The notes under the pieces are model-generated. The model made no database searches. It worked only from the letters and a program-made list of their open reading frames with translations, and was not told the origin of the DNA. A stretch of 64,000 bases of DNA from Pseudoclavibacter chungangensis (lineage in GTDB: Bacteria; Actinomycetota; Actinomycetes; Actinomycetales; Microbacteriaceae): NCBI RefSeq assembly GCF_013410545.1, contig NZ_JACCFV010000001.1, positions 3,472,001 through 3,536,000 of the forward strand. The letters run 5' to 3'. Below are positions 39,183-46,669 of the stretch, piece after piece; the first letter of the stretch is position 1, and each line of letters starts with the position of its first letter. Position numbers and translations under genes: made by a program.

Positions 39183-39766
39183 TGTCGCTGTCGCTCCCGG
39201 CAAGCAGGGGTGCGCCAAGGTAACTAGCACGCGTTGGGAGCTCAACGCGGCCTCCACCTGGCCTTTGGCGATTCATGCAGCTTGTTTGGGCATTGCCGTA
39301 GGGGCGTCAGCGCTCACGTCCTACCCACCCGGCGTCTGTGCGGCACTCATGCGCAGCTCATGAGAGTTCTGCGGTCGTGCGGGTGGACGCCGACGGAACG
39401 AGAAGGTTCAGCTGTCGCCTCATTGCTGTCAGCGCGCGTGTCCCGATCCCACACGCTCCGAGCAGGCGTGAAGCTTCCAACTACTCTTCGTGAGAGGGAG
39501 CACGGAGCACGACTGAGCATGCGCGTGAACACCGTATTCCACGAGGTCCGATCGTCCACATCTGGTCCATGCCCGCCCTTGTCGGCGTCGACAATCGGAC
39601 GTCGAGTACGGAAGGCACGCCGGCGTCGTACCTATTCGTCGGGCGCGGCGGGTTGTGTTGTCGCTCGTTGGCCCCCGCGTCTTGCTGTCCGATTCTTGCC
39701 CTCGCGCCGAGCGGTATCGCGTTGCTTGGTGGCGTTCGCGTACCGTGCCCTCAGATGCCCCGGGTT

Positions 39767-39782
39767 CGTTTCACGTGAAGCA
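39767..39782. other. parS site 9, one mismatch
   Basis: CGTTTCACGTGAAGCA: the right half has AAGC in place of AAAC, so the core is 13 of 14. It lies only 141 bp from the perfect site 10 and may be a decaying copy or a weaker loading site. Confidence 0.8.
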
Positions 39783-39907
39783 GTGCCGATTGGCGTCCCA
39801 TCGGCAATGCCGAAACAGGACTGCCGTGGCCAGCGTCCCGCATTGGGGAGCGCCGAGTCTCGTGGCTGGACCTCTGCCAGTCGCACATCTCGCAGGAATG
39901 CGGATCG

Positions 39908-39923
39908 CGTTTCACGTGAAACA
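39908..39923. other. parS site 10
   Basis: CGTTTCACGTGAAACA with a perfect core, 141 bp from the imperfect site 9. Confidence 0.95.
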
Positions 39924-40319
39924 TGTCGAGGTTGGAAGCGTGGGACTGCAGAGTGACCGGGTGCACGGGATCGGTGCGTGGCAACGGGTGATTCGACTGC
40001 AGGCAAGGCGGTGCAGCCGAAGTGGGTAGAGAACACGGAGTGCGCGCCACACGTGACGCTCGCATCGCCGCACGTCTGGGCGGGATAGCGCGAACCGAGG
40101 TGTGCGGTGCGGCGCCGCACCGACAATTCCAGTCGTACCGGCGTCTGCCGCTGTGGAACGGACCCACTGCTCGTGTCGAGCGTTCCTTCGTCGGTCGTGA
40201 TGACGGCCCCTCGTTGGCCGGGAGTGAGTATTCCGAACTTGGACGTGGTGTTTCGGCAGTCCACACGTGCATCCCGGACGGGCGGAGTTTCGAGGGTACG
40301 GACGTGATGGGGAATGCTT

Positions 40320-40431
40320 GCTCGGTGCTCGGTGCTCGGTGCTCGGTGCTCGGTGCTCGGTGCTCGGTGCTCGGTGCCCGGTGCTCGGTGCTCGGTGCTC
40401 GGTGCTCGGTGCTCGGTGCTCGGTGCTCGGT
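40320..40431 (+). repeat. 16 tandem copies of the 7-bp unit GCTCGGT
   Basis: Exactly 112 bp, 16 units in register, with one variant: unit 9 (40376-40382) reads GCCCGGT. Heptamer repeats of this perfection are typical of recent replication slippage. It sits in the largest parS-free interval of the array, between sites 10 and 11. Confidence 0.95.
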
Positions 40432-41153
40432 GTTAGAGGTGTGCGTGTTCGAGGTTCGAGGTCAGAGCGCGGGTAGGACGACTTCGCGCGCCCGAGTACT
40501 AGGAGGACGCCAAGGGAGGCGGGGCGGGCCTGTTTTGGATGACGATACTTCTTCCCTTGTCGTGAGGACGGGTGCGTCTTCCATGCAGCGGTGCTGTGGC
40601 GGCGATGGCCTTCAGCGTTGCACGGTGCCGTCCGCTTCCGCGTCGTCACGACGAGTTCGGTCGGCTCGGGCGCATCTCGTTGTCGTCGCGCGGCACGGTG
40701 TCGGTCTGGACATACTGATGTGGCCAAATGGTTGGGTCGACGCCGTGGCGCGGCGAGGGAGCAGGTTCATCCGTGCGGCGCGACGGTTGCTCGATGAGGT
40801 AGTTGGGTCTCGACCGTTCCGCGATCAGGAGTGTGCCTGGGTCTTGGGGCTGGTTCGCGATTGCCCACGGTGCACGTCCGATCCGTTCGGCGCTGCTCGT
40901 AATGTGACGGGGGCGTGCGAGGTGGTGACGGCTGTAGTCACCTCCGCGGGCGTGCGGGGAATCGCGACACGAATCAGTGCACGGGTTCGGGGTTGTGGTA
41001 TCTCGGTGCCACATGCTCTGGGCGCTTGGAACTGGTGGGTGAGAGGACGAGCCCCCTCGCCCACGCGTTACATGGCCCAGAGCGCCCGAGTTGGGTGGGC
41101 CCGACATCGGGCCCCTGTCCGTTGGTGCTCCGTTGGCGCGTTCGATCGGTGAC

Positions 41154-41169
41154 TGTTTCACGTGAAACG
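41154..41169. other. parS site 11
   Basis: TGTTTCACGTGAAACG with a perfect core, 1246 bp from site 10, the longest gap in the array. Confidence 0.95.
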
Positions 41170-41359
41170 CCTTCACGAGTCGGCACGATGACGCGGCCCT
41201 GACCACAGCACGAGCGACACATCCGCGGAACTCCGCTCAGCAGGAGGCGAGCGGAGTCGGAACGAAGCGGCACGCGGTCGAGGACATGAATCGCCGAGCG
41301 CATGGGCGGGCCGCACCGGGGTCGAGCGTGGTTCGGGTCCCGAACGCGCACCGATCTCG

Positions 41360-41375
41360 CGTTTCACGTGAAACA
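41360..41375. other. parS site 12
   Basis: CGTTTCACGTGAAACA with a perfect core, 206 bp from site 11 and about 220 bp before rsmG. Confidence 0.95.
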
Positions 41376-41591
41376 CCAGTTGAAAGGTTGGACGGAATGC
41401 GCTCCGGTAGCCGTTCTGGACAGGCTCACTTCACACGCATGGGGCGCGCGATCCGCGAGGGCGCCCGAGCCGGTGACTCGCGGAAGCACGTGCGGGACCC
41501 TGCAGCCTGAGACGGCCTCCGTGCGACCACGTGCCGTGTGGGCGCGTCGGTAGGCCGACGTGAAAGACTGGGGTCTCGGAAAGGACCCGCA

Positions 41592-42245
41592 TTGACCAAC
41601 CCGTCGCTTCCAGCGGACCTCGAGTCCGAGCCCGACATCGCCGCTCAGCTGTTCGGAGACACGATCGAACAGGCACGCGAGTACACGTTCGCCCTTGCCT
41701 CCCATGGTGAGGAACTCGGTCTCGTCGGCCCCGCAGAGTACCCGCGGCTCTGGACCCGTCACATTGTGAACTCGGTTCTTCTGGCACCCCTCCTTCACGG
41801 TACGGTCGGTGACATCGGCTCCGGGGCGGGTCTCCCCGGCCTTCCTCTTGCGATCGCCCGTCCCGATGTGCACCTCACGCTCATCGAGCCGATGGAGCGC
41901 CGCACCGATTGGTTGCAGTCACAAGTCGAGGCACTGGGACTCACGAACGTCACCGTCGTCCGCGCTCGAGCGGAGGAGGTGCATGACGAGTACACCTTCG
42001 ACCAGGTGACCGCTCGGGCGGTGTCGGCATTGAGCAAGCTCATCCCGATCACGGTTCCGCTCCTGCGCGAGGGAGGTGAGCTCATCCTCCTCAAGGGACG
42101 GTCGGCTGAGGCGGAGATCGAGAAGGCGGCCAAGATGATCAGGAAGTTCCGTCTGCACGATGTCCGTGTCGAGGAACTGGGCTCGGATCTCGAAACGGAG
42201 CCCACGCGTGTGCTGCGAGCGATGCACGGGGACTCGGCCGAGTGA
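41592..42245 (+). CDS. rsmG: 16S rRNA (guanine-N7)-methyltransferase RsmG
   Basis: A 217-residue SAM-dependent methyltransferase that modifies G527 of 16S rRNA. The SAM site VGDIGSGAGLPGLPLAIARPD and the segment LIEPMERRTDWLQ are diagnostic, and RAVSALSKLIPITVPLL follows. The TTG start at 41592 is preceded by GGAAAGGA; a GTG at 41538 would add 18 unlikely residues. It begins the rsmG-parA-parB unit that closes the parS island. Confidence 0.95.
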   Translation: MTNPSLPADLESEPDIAAQLFGDTIEQAREYTFALASHGEELGLVGPAEYPRLWTRHIVNSVLLAPLLHGTVGDIGSGAGLPGLPLAIARPDVHLTLIEPMERRTDWLQSQVEALGLTNVTVVRARAEEVHDEYTFDQVTARAVSALSKLIPITVPLLREGGELILLKGRSAEAEIEKAAKMIRKFRLHDVRVEELGSDLETEPTRVLRAMHGDSAE

Positions 42246-42252
42246 GACTCGC

Positions 42253-42268
42253 TGTTTCACGTGAAACG
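42253..42268. other. parS site 13, between rsmG and parA
   Basis: TGTTTCACGTGAAACG with a perfect core, eight bases after the rsmG stop codon and about 70 bases before the parA start. Its position suggests ParB binding could also affect parAB expression. Confidence 0.95.
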
Positions 42269-42338
42269 GTGATCCCGACCGGGGCATGTCGGTGGCATGG
42301 GCGACAATGGAGACGCATCAGTGGGTGGAAGGACGAGT

Positions 42339-43256
42339 GTGACGAAACAGAGCAACTCGGGCGACGGTGACCCTTCCGTCGACGAGTCCCCGATCGCGAC
42401 GGAACTCAACGCCCTGACCGAACGCCGCATCAGACTCGTCAAGACGTCTGTGCCGCTCCCCGAGCAGACTCGGATCTTCACGGTGTCCAACCAGAAGGGT
42501 GGCGTGGGCAAGACCACGACGACGGTCAATCTCGCGGCTGCCCTCGCGACGACCGGTGCTCGAGTCCTCGTGATCGACCTGGATCCGCAGGGCAACGCCT
42601 CGACCGCACTCGGTGTGGAACACCGCGGTGACGTCCCCGGCATCTACGAAGCACTCCTCGACGGCCGCCCGCTCGACGAGCTGATGAGCGAGAGCCCGGA
42701 TGTGGACAATCTCTGGTGCGTACCGGCGACGCTCGACCTCGCGGGTTCCGAGGTCGAACTCGTTTCGCTCGAGCACCGCGAATTCCGTCTCCGACAGGCG
42801 ATAGCCGGGTTCCTGGCCGCGCACGACGACCCGAAGACCTTCTTCCACTACATCTTCATCGACTGCCCTCCATCGCTCGGTCTCCTGACAGTGAACGCGT
42901 TCGTCGCCGCCCGTGAGGTGCTCATTCCGATCCAGTGCGAGTACTACGCACTCGAAGGACTGAGCCAGCTCATCACGAACGTCAACCGCCTGGCCGAGCA
43001 CCTGAATCCCGACCTTCGCCTCACCACGATCCTCTTGACCATGTACGACGGTCGCACGCGCTTGGCACAAGAGGTCGCGGCAGAGGTTCGCACACACTTC
43101 CCGTCCGAGACGCTCGAGACGGTGATTCCTCGATCGGTTCGTATCTCGGAGGCCCCGAGCTACGGACAGACCGTCATCTCCTACGACCCGAATTCCACGG
43201 GCGCCGTCTCCTACCGCGAGGCCGCGGTCGAGATCGCCCAGCGAGGAGCGAACTGA
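42339..43256 (+). CDS. parA: Chromosome-partitioning ATPase ParA
   Basis: A 305-residue ParA/Soj ATPase that positions ParB-parS complexes along the nucleoid. The deviant Walker A is KGGVGKTT (about residues 53-60), Walker A' is VLVIDLDPQGNAS, and Walker B is FIDCPPSLG. I chose the GTG at 42339 because GGAAGGA precedes it; an ATG at 42297 without an RBS would add 14 residues. It is followed by parB after two bases. Confidence 0.95.
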   Translation: MTKQSNSGDGDPSVDESPIATELNALTERRIRLVKTSVPLPEQTRIFTVSNQKGGVGKTTTTVNLAAALATTGARVLVIDLDPQGNASTALGVEHRGDVPGIYEALLDGRPLDELMSESPDVDNLWCVPATLDLAGSEVELVSLEHREFRLRQAIAGFLAAHDDPKTFFHYIFIDCPPSLGLLTVNAFVAAREVLIPIQCEYYALEGLSQLITNVNRLAEHLNPDLRLTTILLTMYDGRTRLAQEVAAEVRTHFPSETLETVIPRSVRISEAPSYGQTVISYDPNSTGAVSYREAAVEIAQRGAN

Positions 43257-43258
43257 AC

Positions 43259-44701
43259 ATGGCAACGAAACGACGGGCCGGGCTCGGGCGCGGAATCAGC
43301 TCACTCATCCCGACCTCCACCGAACGACGCGAACGTCCCGTGGACGTCTTCTTCGGACAACACGAGTCCGAAGATGCCACGACTACATCGGCTCCGATCG
43401 ATGCATCGGATTCCGCGACCGCGAGTGAGAGGACGGCGGCCGACGCGAGCGCGCCCACGGTGAAGGCACCGAAGTCCGCATCACCGAAGACGAACGCATC
43501 GTCCGCTCGTTCCACGAAGCGATCGACGTCCGGCCGCACCAACACCGGTAGCGGGACGTCGACAAATGCGAAGGGGGCGGGCACCGCTTCCGGTAAGACG
43601 ACGCGGTCGAAAGCCACGACATCGACCACGAGCGCACCATCAGACCGGTCCCGGCAACGAGGCGAGGATTCCTCGACCGACTCGGTCGTCGAGCAGAACG
43701 CGAACGATGAGGCTGCGGAGGCGAGCACGCGGGAGACACCCGTCGGCGACGCGACGAACGGTGTCGAGGCGACGGACCGCGGTGAATCGACCGCGGCGCA
43801 GCAGGCCCCGGTACCCGACCGCACGCACGATGAGTCCGACGCTGCAGACCTCCTGCCGATCCCCGGTGCGAGTCTCCGCCAGGTCGAGCCCACCCAGGTC
43901 GTTCCCAATGCCTGGCAGCCGCGACGCGAGTTCGACGAGGAGGCACTGGCCGAGCTCGTCCACTCCGTACGCGAGTTCGGACTCCTGCAGCCGATCGTGG
44001 TGCGCCCCATTCCGGAGGAGCATCCGCTCGCGGGCGAGGCCGAGTACGAGCTCATCATGGGTGAGCGACGTCTCCGTGCCTCGAAGGCGGCCGGACTCGA
44101 GACGATCCCTGCCATCGTCAAGGAGACGCCTGACGATGTCATGCTCCGCGATGCACTCCTCGAGAACCTCCATCGCAGTCAGCTGAATCCTCTTGAAGAG
44201 GCGAGCGCCTACCAACAGCTCCTGGACGACTTCGGGATCACGCAGGAGGAGCTGGCACAACGGATCGGGCGATCGCGCCCGCAGGTGAGCAACACGCTTC
44301 GTCTGCTGAAGCTGCCGCTCGAGGTGCAGCGGCGCGTCGCGGCAGGCGTGCTCTCTGCCGGACATGCTCGCGCGGTGCTCTCCGTGGGCGAGCCGACGGG
44401 GATGGCCCAGCTCGCCGACAAGATCATCAACGAGGACCTGTCGGTGCGCGCGGCCGAAGCGGCGGCAGCGAAGGTGGGTGCTCGCTCGACGCAATCGACC
44501 GGAGAGTCGGGGGGAACGTCGGGCGGGAGCCTCACGGGATACCTCGACGAGGTCGGGGAGCGCTTGGGCGACCGGTTGAACACACGCGTGAAGGTGACCC
44601 TGCGGAGGACGAAGGGCCAGATCGTGGTCGATTTCGCGTCGGTCGCCGACCTCAACCGCATTCTCGGCGAGCTCGGCGAGGACGTGGGCGACGCGAACTG
44701 A
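43259..44701 (+). CDS. parB: Chromosome-partitioning protein ParB with a long disordered linker
   Basis: A 480-residue CTP-dependent DNA clamp that loads at parS. The N-terminal ParA-contact tip is RAGLGRGISSLIP (residues 6-18). The CTP-binding domain starts near residue 205 (VEPTQVVPNAWQPRREFD), with GERRLRA (268-274) and ENLHRSQLNP (302-311). The helix-turn-helix follows (about 325-352) with ELAQRIGRSRPQVSNTLRLL, and the C-terminal dimerisation domain ends the chain. Residues 35-200 are a low-complexity Ala/Ser/Thr/Lys linker; typical ParB proteins of 330-380 residues lack so much. Its binding sites fill the upstream 7 kb. Confidence 0.96.
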   Translation: MATKRRAGLGRGISSLIPTSTERRERPVDVFFGQHESEDATTTSAPIDASDSATASERTAADASAPTVKAPKSASPKTNASSARSTKRSTSGRTNTGSGTSTNAKGAGTASGKTTRSKATTSTTSAPSDRSRQRGEDSSTDSVVEQNANDEAAEASTRETPVGDATNGVEATDRGESTAAQQAPVPDRTHDESDAADLLPIPGASLRQVEPTQVVPNAWQPRREFDEEALAELVHSVREFGLLQPIVVRPIPEEHPLAGEAEYELIMGERRLRASKAAGLETIPAIVKETPDDVMLRDALLENLHRSQLNPLEEASAYQQLLDDFGITQEELAQRIGRSRPQVSNTLRLLKLPLEVQRRVAAGVLSAGHARAVLSVGEPTGMAQLADKIINEDLSVRAAEAAAAKVGARSTQSTGESGGTSGGSLTGYLDEVGERLGDRLNTRVKVTLRRTKGQIVVDFASVADLNRILGELGEDVGDAN

Positions 44702-45274
44702 CGGTTCGAGGGCCGGGCGGGTGGCCTGTCAGCCGGATCGGTTGCGTCGCGGGTCGCCCGGGAGTTCGTTCGCCCTCGGGTGTCGTATGCCTGCTCGCTC
44801 GGGGAGCGGCGGCGGGCGATCGCCAGCACATCGTCGGAGGCGCTCACCCGCGCCGGTCATGCGGCGGTCCTGCGCCGGACTGCTGCCAGTGGCACGGGGA
44901 CGGACGGACGTGGTCGTACCGGCGAACCTTCGACCGAGCCGTGGACGGCACGCCCGAACGGCAGCGGCGCTCGAGCCGGGCATCGGCCCCGCCCGGCGGC
45001 CCTGTGCGGACTCCACCGCACGACAGCGTTCGGCGAGCAGACGATGGCCCGGGGCACAGGGCGCGCGGGTGACGGCACGTTCGGATGGTTGTGGGGTGCA
45101 GGGCGTCCGGGCCGCGTGTCCGTCACCCCCGCGAAGTGCCCGGGACGCGAACGGGGTGGTCGGGTCCGCACGAGACCGCGCGTCCGTTGGAACGCGCGAT
45201 CAGCTGAGCATCGAGCCGATGGCCTGCGACAGGCCGCACACACACGGCCAGACGGCATGAAGCCGCGCTCGGTG
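44702..45274. other. 573-bp gap between convergent parB and erm genes
   Basis: Non-coding by eye. Frames exist on both strands but have no RBS or family-like sequence. I see no repeat, parS site or strong hairpin. It separates the parAB unit from the convergent erm gene. Confidence 0.5.
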
Positions 45275-46150
45275 TCACGGACGGCGTCCCTGCTTTCGCG
45301 CACGACGCATCGGTGCACGAGGCGGTGCCGGCGTCGCATCCCGTCCCGGCTCGGAGCGTGACGGACGCGTGCCTCCTCGGACGGGCACGGCCAGGCCGAA
45401 GAGCGTCGCCCACTGTGCGGCCGTGAGGTCCCGGGGGAGCGCCCCACGTCCGAGGCCCTCGCCGGCGAGCCACGCGACGACGATCGCGCGCTGTTCCGGA
45501 GCGACGAGCCGCTCGGCGATCGCTGCGAGTCCGCGGCCGCGGCCTCCGAAGACCGCGCGCACGAACCGACGATAGGCCGTTCGTCGTGCGGGCGGCACGA
45601 GCGGCGCGGAACGTCGACTGATGGTGAGGAGACCACCGTCGACGCTCGGCCGTGGACGGAACGCCCGCGCGGGAACACGTTGCTCGAGGGCGAACTCGAA
45701 CCACGGCCACCACTCCGCGGTCATGAGGGTCGCACCGCCGACCGCGGCCCGACGACGAGCGACCTCCCACTGCACGATGAGTACCGCCTCCGACCAGCGC
45801 GCGGACTCCAGCAGCGACCTCAGCATGGCCGTCGTGACATGGAAGGGAAGGTTCCCGACGACGACGCGTGTCCCGGCGGGTACCGGGACACGCAGCGCAT
45901 CACCGTGCCGCACGGTCGTTCGAGAGCCGACGCGGGCGGACAGTCGGTCCGCGAGTCGCGGGTCGAGTTCCACCGCCGTGATCCGACGGTTCAGGCGTTC
46001 GAGTGGCAGCGTGAGCGAGCCCTCCCCGGGCCCGATCTCGAAGATCGGACCGGGTGAGCGGCGCACGAGCGCCACGACGCGATCCACGACCGCGCGGTCG
46101 ACGAGGAAGTTCTGACCGAGTTCGTGCGAACCGGGGTGACGGGATGACAT
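45275..46150 (-). CDS. erm: Erm-type 23S rRNA (adenine-N6)-dimethyltransferase
   Basis: A 291-residue SAM-dependent methyltransferase of the Erm family, which methylates A2058 of 23S rRNA and confers macrolide-lincosamide-streptogramin B resistance. SAM motif I EIGPGEGSLT (about 38-47), the acidic VELD turn (60-63), GDAL (83-86) and the catalytic NLPFHVTT (100-107) are present. QWEVARRRAAVGGATLMTAE followed by WWPWFEF (residues 127-153) is typical of actinobacterial Erm proteins and separates it from the housekeeping KsgA. The C-terminal 35 residues are basic and Pro/Arg-rich. A leader peptide and hairpin upstream suggest drug-inducible translation. Confidence 0.87.
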   Translation of the reverse strand: MSSRHPGSHELGQNFLVDRAVVDRVVALVRRSPGPIFEIGPGEGSLTLPLERLNRRITAVELDPRLADRLSARVGSRTTVRHGDALRVPVPAGTRVVVGNLPFHVTTAMLRSLLESARWSEAVLIVQWEVARRRAAVGGATLMTAEWWPWFEFALEQRVPARAFRPRPSVDGGLLTISRRSAPLVPPARRTAYRRFVRAVFGGRGRGLAAIAERLVAPEQRAIVVAWLAGEGLGRGALPRDLTAAQWATLFGLAVPVRGGTRPSRSEPGRDATPAPPRAPMRRARKQGRRP

Positions 46151-46161
46151 GACGAAGATCT

Positions 46162-46220
46162 CCGGGCTCTGAGAGCGGTGCCCGGGCAGCACTGACGGCG
46201 CCGCCCAGCATGGTCTGCTG
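46162..46220 (-). promoter_or_regulatory. Putative translational attenuator upstream of erm
   Basis: On the minus strand, CCGGGC/GCCCGG (plus coordinates 46162-46167 and 46180-46185, loop 12) forms a stem that covers part of the erm RBS GGAG (46160-46163). A second hairpin CAGCA-TGGTC-TGCTG lies at 46206-46220. Stalling on the leader peptide could free the RBS, as in known erm systems. Confidence 0.5.
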
Positions 46221-46259
46221 AAGGGCGACGGAGACGCGAGAGAAGTTGCGCGACCGCCG

Positions 46260-46301
46260 CTATGCGCGACGCTCGCGAACGATTGCCATCATCGTGATCA
46301 C
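46260..46301 (-). CDS. Candidate erm leader peptide (13 codons)
   Basis: A GTG-started frame encodes MITMMAIVRERRA. An alternative start is the ATG at 46292, giving MMAIVRERRA. The Ile-Val-Arg-Glu-Arg core resembles the hydrophobic and Arg-x-Arg stall motifs of other Erm leader peptides. Minus-strand TACGCT (46313-46308) is a possible -10 that would start transcription at or next to the GTG, so the leader may be translated without a 5' UTR. No -35 is evident. Confidence 0.5.
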   Translation of the reverse strand: MITMMAIVRERRA

Positions 46302-46669
46302 GTGGTGAGCGTAGCAGGGCCTGACGCGTGATCGAAGCGGTGCCCACGACGGAAGCGGGTCGTCGCGGAGGTTCCCGTGACGGGCACGCCGCCGGGCGCG
46401 TGGAAGGGAACAGGGCGTGCCGACCGCGGCACGCAACACGGGGACGCGACGCCAACGATGTGACGCAGTCGGCGATCCGGACACGGACACGCCTCGAGGA
46501 TCCGCGACAACGCTCGAGATCACGCCTCTACACATCCACGGGGGCACGGCGCTGACGGAGCGGACGACACGGACGGCGTCGACCTCCGCCGTCGGACCGA
46601 CGCCGCACGCGGTGTCGTGGTCCGGCCCGTCGCGAGGTCTGCGTCGAGAATCGGTCGTCGGTCGGCGAC
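46302..46669. other. Intergenic region between ddl-like gene and the erm leader
   Basis: The 368-bp stretch carries the candidate erm -10 at its left end. I see no further gene, repeat or strong terminator; frames through it are Arg/Pro-rich and look like shadow translation. Confidence 0.45.

Larger units (their letters stand above)
33204..41591. other. 8.4-kb gene-free island with parS array between jag and rsmG
   Basis: No reading frame here has a convincing start, RBS and protein-like sequence. Frames up to 376 codons exist, but they run through tandem repeats and parS sites. Sampled 60-base lines give about 55-62% G+C (36601-36660: 33/60; 37741-37800: 35/60; 38221-38280: 37/60) against 43/60 in jag (33121-33180), and G tends to exceed C on the plus strand. 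It holds twelve parS-type sites, a 7-bp and a 31-bp tandem repeat, and a hexamer tract. It looks like non-coding DNA kept for centromere function, or a heavily decayed insertion. Confidence 0.8.

Noticed and set aside
39552..39560. DnaA box TCGTCCACA in the parS island
   Set aside because: A single one-mismatch 9-mer is expected by chance in 8 kb and has no neighbours.
40022..41152. A 376-codon open frame across the heptamer repeat
   Set aside because: It has no RBS and its middle encodes repeated Cys-Ser-Val-Leu-Gly-Ala-Arg purely from the 7-bp repeat. It is a chance frame in GC-rich DNA.
35278..42268. CRISPR array made of the GTTTCACGTGAAAC repeats
   Set aside because: The repeat is a short palindrome at irregular 140-1250 bp spacing, without 30-40 bp unique spacers or cas genes. 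It is the ParB target site.
45275..46150. KsgA/RsmA 16S rRNA dimethyltransferase
   Set aside because: The VGGATLMTAEWWPW block and FRPRPSVDGGLL are Erm features, and KsgA normally lies elsewhere. Erm is favoured, though KsgA-like relatedness is expected.
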